A stretch of DNA of 64,000 nt from Kribbella voronezhensis (GTDB taxonomy: Bacteria > Actinomycetota > Actinomycetes > Propionibacteriales > Kribbellaceae), in assembly GCF_004365175.1 (NCBI RefSeq), contig NZ_SOCE01000001.1:4285403-4349402 (forward strand), in the 5' to 3' direction. The notes beneath the pieces are model-generated. The model saw only the letters and a list, made by a program, of their open reading frames with translations, was not told the origin of the DNA and ran no database searches. Every line of letters begins with the position of its first letter. Position 1 is the first letter of the stretch. This document shows positions 59,944 to 64,000 of this stretch, one piece after another. The position numbers were made by a program, and so were the translations under genes.

Positions 59944-60507
59944 GTGCAGGTCAGAGGCAGTACCAGACGCCCGGACGGACGACGCGAGCGGGGTCGCGCC
60001 CGGCGTACGGAGCTGCTGATCGCGACCCTGGCGGTGATCGAGCGAGACGGTGTCGCCGGGGTCAGCCATCGCGCCGTCGCGGCCGAGGCGGGAGTGTCGC
60101 TGGCATCGACGACGTACCACTTCGCGAGCCTCGACGAATTGCTGGTGGCCGCGCTGACCTGGGCCGCGGAGGACCTGGCCGCCGAGTTGCAGGAGCGGGT
60201 CAGCGAGCTCGGCGCCCGCCCGGCCGACGAGCTCGCGCGGCTGATCGAGCACTGCCTGGTCTATCGACGGGGACGCACGCTCGCGGAGTACGAGCTCTAT
60301 CTCCTGGCTGCCCGGCGACCTGCGTTGCGCGAGGCGGCCGCTGCCTGGCTCGAGCCGTTGACGCAGATCGCCCGGAGCTTCACCAGCGACCCGCACAAGG
60401 CGAGCCTGCTGGTCGCCGCGCTCGACGGGATTCTCCTGCAGGCTCTGATCGGCGCGCGGGAGTTCGACCGGGCCGACTTCCACGCTTTGCTCGCAGTACT
60501 GAGGTAG
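59944..60507 (+). CDS. TetR family regulator
   Basis: About 187 residues. The helix-turn-helix is [33 protein letters not shown] start at GTG 59944; a TTG at 59935 is possible and no Shine-Dalgarno is seen, so translation may be leaderless. The ligand part includes [24 protein letters not shown] and ends at [12 protein letters not shown]. It diverges from fbiC and may control a neighbouring gene, such as the FtsX-like permease 71 bases downstream. Confidence 0.88.
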   Translation: MQVRGSTRRPDGRRERGRARRTELLIATLAVIERDGVAGVSHRAVAAEAGVSLASTTYHFASLDELLVAALTWAAEDLAAELQERVSELGARPADELARLIEHCLVYRRGRTLAEYELYLLAARRPALREAAAAWLEPLTQIARSFTSDPHKASLLVAALDGILLQALIGAREFDRADFHALLAVLR

Positions 60508-60577
60508 CGCGGGCGATACCCACGATCGGGCGTGCGGGCCAGCGAACGGGCGATGGTTCGCTGGTTGGGTTGGCGGC

Positions 60578-62470
60578 ATGCTGAGGTTGTCGCTGGGCGC
60601 GGTGCGGGATCGCTGGCAGTTGTTCGCGGGCGCCGTGGTGGCGGTGGCTCTTGGCGTCGGCCTGGTGCAGTCGGGGTTGCAGGTGCTGGCCGCGACGGAT
60701 CGGCCGGAGCTGCCGCCCGGGTTGTCGAAGTTCGACCAGGCGCGGATCCGCGAGGGGTACGTCGGCGCCGCGACGCTGCTCGGCATGTCGGTCATGCTGG
60801 CCGTGTTCCTGACGGTGTTCGTCGTGAGCACCACCTTCGGGTTCACGGTGGCGCAGCGACGACGCGAGCTTGCGTTGCTGCGGCTAGTCGGCGCTCAGCG
60901 TGGCAGCCTCCGGCTGATGTTGCTCGGTGAAGCGCTGATCCTCGGTGTCCTGGGCACTGCAGCAGGTGTCCCGGCCGGATTGCTCGGCACCTGGGCTCAG
61001 TCGGAGCTGCTGATCCGGCTCGGCATGCTGCCCTCTTGGTTCCGAGCGCCCTGGGACACCGGCTCGATGGAGGCCGCTGCGATCGTCGGGATCGGTACGG
61101 CGTTGGCGGGCGTCCTCGCGGCGGCTTGGCGGGCCTCGCGGATCGCACCGCTCGAGGCGCTCACCGAGCTGCCGGAGGGGATGCCGGTGATGACCGGATG
61201 GCGTTGGTTCTGGGGACTTTCGGCCACCGCCTGCACCGTGGTACTGGTGATCGCCGCGCAGGCCGCGCGCGATCTGGTGGCCGGTTTGATGATCGCGTTG
61301 GTGGTGATGATCAGCGGGTCGGTCGCCTTGAGCCAGCTGAGCCCGATCGCGGTGCCCCTCGCGGGACGCCTTCCAGCGTTGGTGCTTCGCGGCAGTCTCG
61401 TTGCGGACCTGGCCCGCGAGAACGTCCTGTACGCCGTACGCCGAGGTGCTGCTACTGCTGCTCCGTTGATCGTGCTCGTGGGACTTCTGGTGGGGTTGTG
61501 GGGCACGTTCGGCTCGCTCGCCAAGGCGGTCGGCGAGGAGCAGCGGCAACTGATCACCGCCGACCTCGTCGTGGGTTCGGAGGTGCCGGCCTCGCAGGAC
61601 ATCACGGTCGCGTCGCCGCAGACCGTCGTACCGGTGACGGTGATTCGCCAAGCAGGTAAGCGGAAACAGACCGTGTACTCCGAGGCGGTCGGCATCGAGT
61701 GGTCCGCGTACCAGCGCACTCATCGCCTGCGACCGCGCAAGGGATCGCTCGACCGGCTGGTCGGCCGGACGATCGCGATCGGTCCCGGGATGAGTGCCGA
61801 GGGATACAAGCTGGGCTCGACCGTGACGGCGGTGATCGGGACCCGGCGCCTGCCGCTGAAGGTGGTCGCGATCATGCCGGAGACCCTCGATGTCGGCGAC
61901 AACTTCTTCGTACCGCGCGCACTGGCCGGTGAAGGCCGGACCGAAACGCTGGTGAAAGTTGCTCCCGGCAATGACATCCGGACGGTCGCGCGCCGGCTCG
62001 AAGCCGGCGGCGAGGTGCGGACGGTCGCCGAGTGGGCCGAAGCGCGCGGCGAGGTCCAGCAACGCGGAAACACCGGCATCTTCGCCGTCCTGATGGGCCT
62101 GGCCGGTGTCTACGCGGCCGTCGCGGTCGTCAACGCCGTGGTAATGGCCGCAGCGGACCGCCGCCGCGAGTTCGCCCTGACGCGGATGGCGGGCCTCACC
62201 CGCGCCCAGGTCGTCACCGTCGCTCTGGTCGAATCCCTGACCGTGGTGGTGATCGGTGTCCTCCTCGGCTGCCTGGTCGCAGCCGCAGCGCTTGCGGGAG
62301 TCGCCGCCGGTACCGCGAACACCTACGGCGTCGTCGTCCTTGCAATCCCTTGGCGACTACTCGGCCTGATCCTCGGCGGCGCCCTCCTGGTGGTCGGCGG
62401 CACCGCCGCGGCAACAGCCTGGACCGTCACCCGCCACCAACCGGTCTCGCTGCTGGGCGGTCGGGACTAG
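60578..62470 (+). CDS. FtsX/MacB-like ABC permease
   Basis: 630 residues with ten hydrophobic helices in two similar halves. FtsX-like permease segments are [34 protein letters not shown] in half one and [31 protein letters not shown] in half two. The large extracellular part between helices (about 310-500) lies between halves. Such permeases work with a cytoplasmic ATPase in lipid or peptide efflux or protein release, but no ATPase gene is adjacent, which is unusual. It starts 71 bases after the TetR gene, so co-transcription is likely. Confidence 0.88.
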   Translation: MLRLSLGAVRDRWQLFAGAVVAVALGVGLVQSGLQVLAATDRPELPPGLSKFDQARIREGYVGAATLLGMSVMLAVFLTVFVVSTTFGFTVAQRRRELALLRLVGAQRGSLRLMLLGEALILGVLGTAAGVPAGLLGTWAQSELLIRLGMLPSWFRAPWDTGSMEAAAIVGIGTALAGVLAAAWRASRIAPLEALTELPEGMPVMTGWRWFWGLSATACTVVLVIAAQAARDLVAGLMIALVVMISGSVALSQLSPIAVPLAGRLPALVLRGSLVADLARENVLYAVRRGAATAAPLIVLVGLLVGLWGTFGSLAKAVGEEQRQLITADLVVGSEVPASQDITVASPQTVVPVTVIRQAGKRKQTVYSEAVGIEWSAYQRTHRLRPRKGSLDRLVGRTIAIGPGMSAEGYKLGSTVTAVIGTRRLPLKVVAIMPETLDVGDNFFVPRALAGEGRTETLVKVAPGNDIRTVARRLEAGGEVRTVAEWAEARGEVQQRGNTGIFAVLMGLAGVYAAVAVVNAVVMAAADRRREFALTRMAGLTRAQVVTVALVESLTVVVIGVLLGCLVAAAALAGVAAGTANTYGVVVLAIPWRLLGLILGGALLVVGGTAAATAWTVTRHQPVSLLGGRD

Positions 62471-62478
62471 CTCGCGTA

Positions 62479-62979
62479 TCAGCGGTAGGTCTTCAGGCCC
62501 GAGCGGATCATGCTGTGCAGGACGAGGTGATGGAACGGCTCGATCGCGGCGTAGTAGAAGCGTCCGGCCGGGCGGAGGAAGTGGACGATCGTGACGACCT
62601 TGAACTCGCGCGTGGGAGAGGTGTTGTCGGTGATGAAGGCGAGGTAGCCGATCAGATGGTTGTCGGTCACCTTGAGGAGCAGGTAGTGGTCCTCCTCGCC
62701 CCGCACCACTTCGAAGAACGCTGCTCGATCTCCGGGCGTGAAGCTGATTGTCTCCGGCCGGACCCGTGGCCGCGACGGGACGCCGGCCGTCTGCAGTCTC
62801 AGTGCCTTGGCGAGGACGAACCGGGCAGCGAACAACGCCTTGATCCACCACGGCGAAGGACCGAGCGATCCGGCCACGAACTCGCGCAGGGTCACGGTGC
62901 CGGTCGCGGTCTTCAGGTCGACGACGTCGGCGGTGGGTAGGAGATCGGCCAGTTCGGGCAGATCGGTACGGACGGTCAT
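62479..62979 (-). CDS. DUF2867 family protein
   Basis: 166 residues. It has the DUF2867 pattern: LREFVAGSLGPSPWWIKALFAARFVLAKALRL, FFEVVRGEEDHYLLLKVTDNHLIGYLAFITDN, then REFKVVTIVHFLRPAGRFYYAAIEPFHHLVLHSMIRSG. The fold resembles small ligand-binding (START-like) proteins, and the function is not known. It lies 9 bases after the TetR gene and reads in the same direction, so it is probably its regulated target. Confidence 0.88.
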   Translation of the reverse strand: MTVRTDLPELADLLPTADVVDLKTATGTVTLREFVAGSLGPSPWWIKALFAARFVLAKALRLQTAGVPSRPRVRPETISFTPGDRAAFFEVVRGEEDHYLLLKVTDNHLIGYLAFITDNTSPTREFKVVTIVHFLRPAGRFYYAAIEPFHHLVLHSMIRSGLKTYR

Positions 62980-62988
62980 GCGGGCCTC

Positions 62989-63540
62989 CTAAAGCAGCGA
63001 CTTGCCGGTGGCCAGTCGCAAGGTGTCGGCGTACAGCGCGCGGAGCCGGTCGGACGAGAGCGGCGGCAGCACCTGCTCGGCGCCGATGAGGATCAGATAC
63101 AGCAACTCGGCGAGCTGGTCCGGACCGATCAGGCTGCTCTCCAGACCACGGCAAAGCTTCTGCAGGTACTGCGTGCGCGTCCGATCCACGCGCTCCTGCG
63201 CCTGCCGCGCCTCACCGTCCTGCAACGCCCAGGCCCGGACCGCGATCTCCAGTTTGGAGTCCTCCGGCCCGGCCAGGACGAGCTCCATCAGCCGGACCAG
63301 TTTCACCTCGGCGGTCGCCTCCGGATCCTCTTCCACGGTGTCGATCAGCCGGGTCGTGAAGAGTGCCTCGAAGTGCTCGAGCAGCGCCGTCCGGAACCCG
63401 CCGACGCCGTGGAAATGGTGATAGTACGAGCCTTTGCTCAGGCCGAGCTCGGTGGTCAGCCGGTCGATGGTCACCGCCGGCGCCCCCTCGTCGGCAAGCA
63501 GCCGGAGCCCGGCGTTCAACCAGTCCACCTTCGTCGCCAT
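62989..63540 (-). CDS. TetR family regulator
   Basis: 183 residues from ATG 63540 (MATKVDWLNAGLRLLADEGA). The helix-turn-helix is VTIDRLTTELGLSKGSYYHHFHGVGGF. The C-terminal part is AKIAVRAWALQDGEA-like (LEIAVRAWALQDGEARQAQERVD), common for this group. A perfect operator palindrome lies 14 bases upstream of the start, so it should repress itself and the DUF2867 gene behind it. Confidence 0.9.
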   Translation of the reverse strand: MATKVDWLNAGLRLLADEGAPAVTIDRLTTELGLSKGSYYHHFHGVGGFRTALLEHFEALFTTRLIDTVEEDPEATAEVKLVRLMELVLAGPEDSKLEIAVRAWALQDGEARQAQERVDRTRTQYLQKLCRGLESSLIGPDQLAELLYLILIGAEQVLPPLSSDRLRALYADTLRLATGKSLL

Positions 63541-63553
63541 GCCGCTGAACATA

Positions 63554-63571
63554 CCATACCGTTTGGTATGG
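63554..63571. promoter_or_regulatory. TetR operator palindrome
   Basis: CCATACC (63554-63560), GTTT, GGTATGG (63565-63571): a perfect 7-bp inverted repeat with a 4-base centre, directly before the TetR start. This is the typical layout of an autoregulatory TetR site. Confidence 0.8.
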
Positions 63572-63678
63572 GCGAATCGCCATGCCATTAGTACTCGCCT
63601 GAACCGCGGGGGCTCAGGCGCCGCGCTGCGGAAGAGAAGCCTCGGGAGATGGGTACTGAATGGCCTGGCGGTTCGGCC

Positions 63679-64000
63679 CTAGAGCCCGATGGTGTCCCCC
63701 GCGCCATAACTGCTCCGGTTGAACGAGATCGGCGGCCGGCCGGGGAGGTGGAGCTCGGTGAGGTGGAGGGTGCCTTCGCGGACCTGGAGTTCGGTGTCGG
63801 TGAGGATGCCGAAGGCGTTGCCCGTGGACCAGAAGTGGTTCGTCGACGGATAGCGCGGGTCGAAGCGCATCACACCGGAGCGGCCGTCGTAGTCGAAGCC
63901 GGTGAGGGCCACGACCGCGCCCCAACTCGCCATCGCGCGGGCGTAGTGGTGTCCGCACTCGGCCTCGTCGAACGGGTTGCGCCGCTCACCGTCGTACCGG
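63679..64000 (-). CDS. C-terminal part of a probable GH116 glycoside hydrolase (partial)
   Basis: The frame is open to the window edge, so only the last ~106 residues are seen. The segment RRNPFDEAECGHHYARAMASWGAVVALTGFDYDG, then FDPRYPSTNHFWSTGNAFG (given in parts), fits the C-terminal barrel of GH116 beta-glucosidases such as non-lysosomal glucosylceramidase relatives. The N-EC-HYARAMASW pattern is the most characteristic part. The rest of the enzyme, including the catalytic residues, lies beyond 64000. Other clan GH-O families cannot be ruled out. Confidence 0.55.
   Translation of the reverse strand, partial: RYDGERRNPFDEAECGHHYARAMASWGAVVALTGFDYDGRSGVMRFDPRYPSTNHFWSTGNAFGILTDTELQVREGTLHLTELHLPGRPPISFNRSSYGAGDTIGL

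Noticed and set aside
59854-60846. N-terminal extension of FbiC past 59853
   Set aside because: It is antisense to the TetR gene, and the GTG at 59853 gives the normal FbiC N-terminus.
1-64000. tRNA, rRNA, insertion sequences or prophage genes
   Set aside because: No cloverleaf, rRNA segment, transposase motif or phage structural protein was recognised by eye. A dedicated scan could still find a divergent one.

Overview
The window is high-GC DNA from an actinomycete. Several traits point to the Nocardioidaceae/Propionibacteriales, most likely Kribbella: a MprF-LysRS fusion (LysX), a fused FO synthase (FbiC) for coenzyme F420, an Rpf/LysM resuscitation factor, many TetR/LacI/ROK/LuxR regulators, and above all a class III lanthipeptide operon that carries a prolyl oligopeptidase, the arrangement known from flavipeptin of Kribbella flavida. 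The genus call is inference. I saw no insertion sequence, prophage, tRNA, rRNA or CRISPR array.

Layout. 1-7.6 kb: end of an MmyB-type regulator, a lipoprotein, lysX, a divergent DUF998/hydrolase pair and a ROK regulator. 7.6-14.3 kb: a LAL-type LuxR regulator, then a class II lanthipeptide synthetase (LanM) translationally coupled to a 70-residue peptide with one cysteine. 14.3-24.3 kb: LLM flavin oxidoreductase, gabD, TetR/GNAT pair, polysaccharide deacetylase lipoprotein, a permease/YgiB-like/YgiC-like operon, a gluconate permease and a HicAB toxin-antitoxin pair. 24.3-30.6 kb: a four-gene sugar catabolic operon (TIM-barrel isomerase, Gfo/Idh oxidoreductase, SGNH hydrolase, GH2 beta-mannosidase) divergent from a LacI regulator, with palindromes between them. 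30.6-37.9 kb: molybdopterin oxidoreductase, small kinase, TetR, membrane proteins, methyltransferase, Rpf-like factor with a long leader, and a DUF5946 protein.

38-46.9 kb holds the class III lanthipeptide system: LanKC synthetase, a 45-residue precursor with two Ser/Thr-x2-Ser/Thr-x3-Cys ring motifs, a prolyl oligopeptidase, two half-size ABC exporters, and a convergent RamR-like regulator. The layout matches ramCSAB/ramR plus a protease gene. 47-53.9 kb: catalase-like protein, a molybdate uptake operon (TOBE/HTH protein, modA, modB, modC), an acyl-CoA dehydrogenase/oxidase and an acidic protein. 53.85-54.27 kb is a gene-free stretch with C-rich stem-loops and a very strong terminator, a good small-RNA candidate. 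54.3-64 kb: a NarL-type two-component system, fbiC, two TetR regulators, a solitary FtsX-type permease, a DUF2867 protein, and the end of a probable GH116 glycosidase.

Tight ATGA or TGATG overlaps show co-translation in the lanM, lysX-adjacent, ygiBC-like, sugar, lanthipeptide and mod units. The two separate lanthipeptide systems and the candidate structured RNA are the most interesting content.
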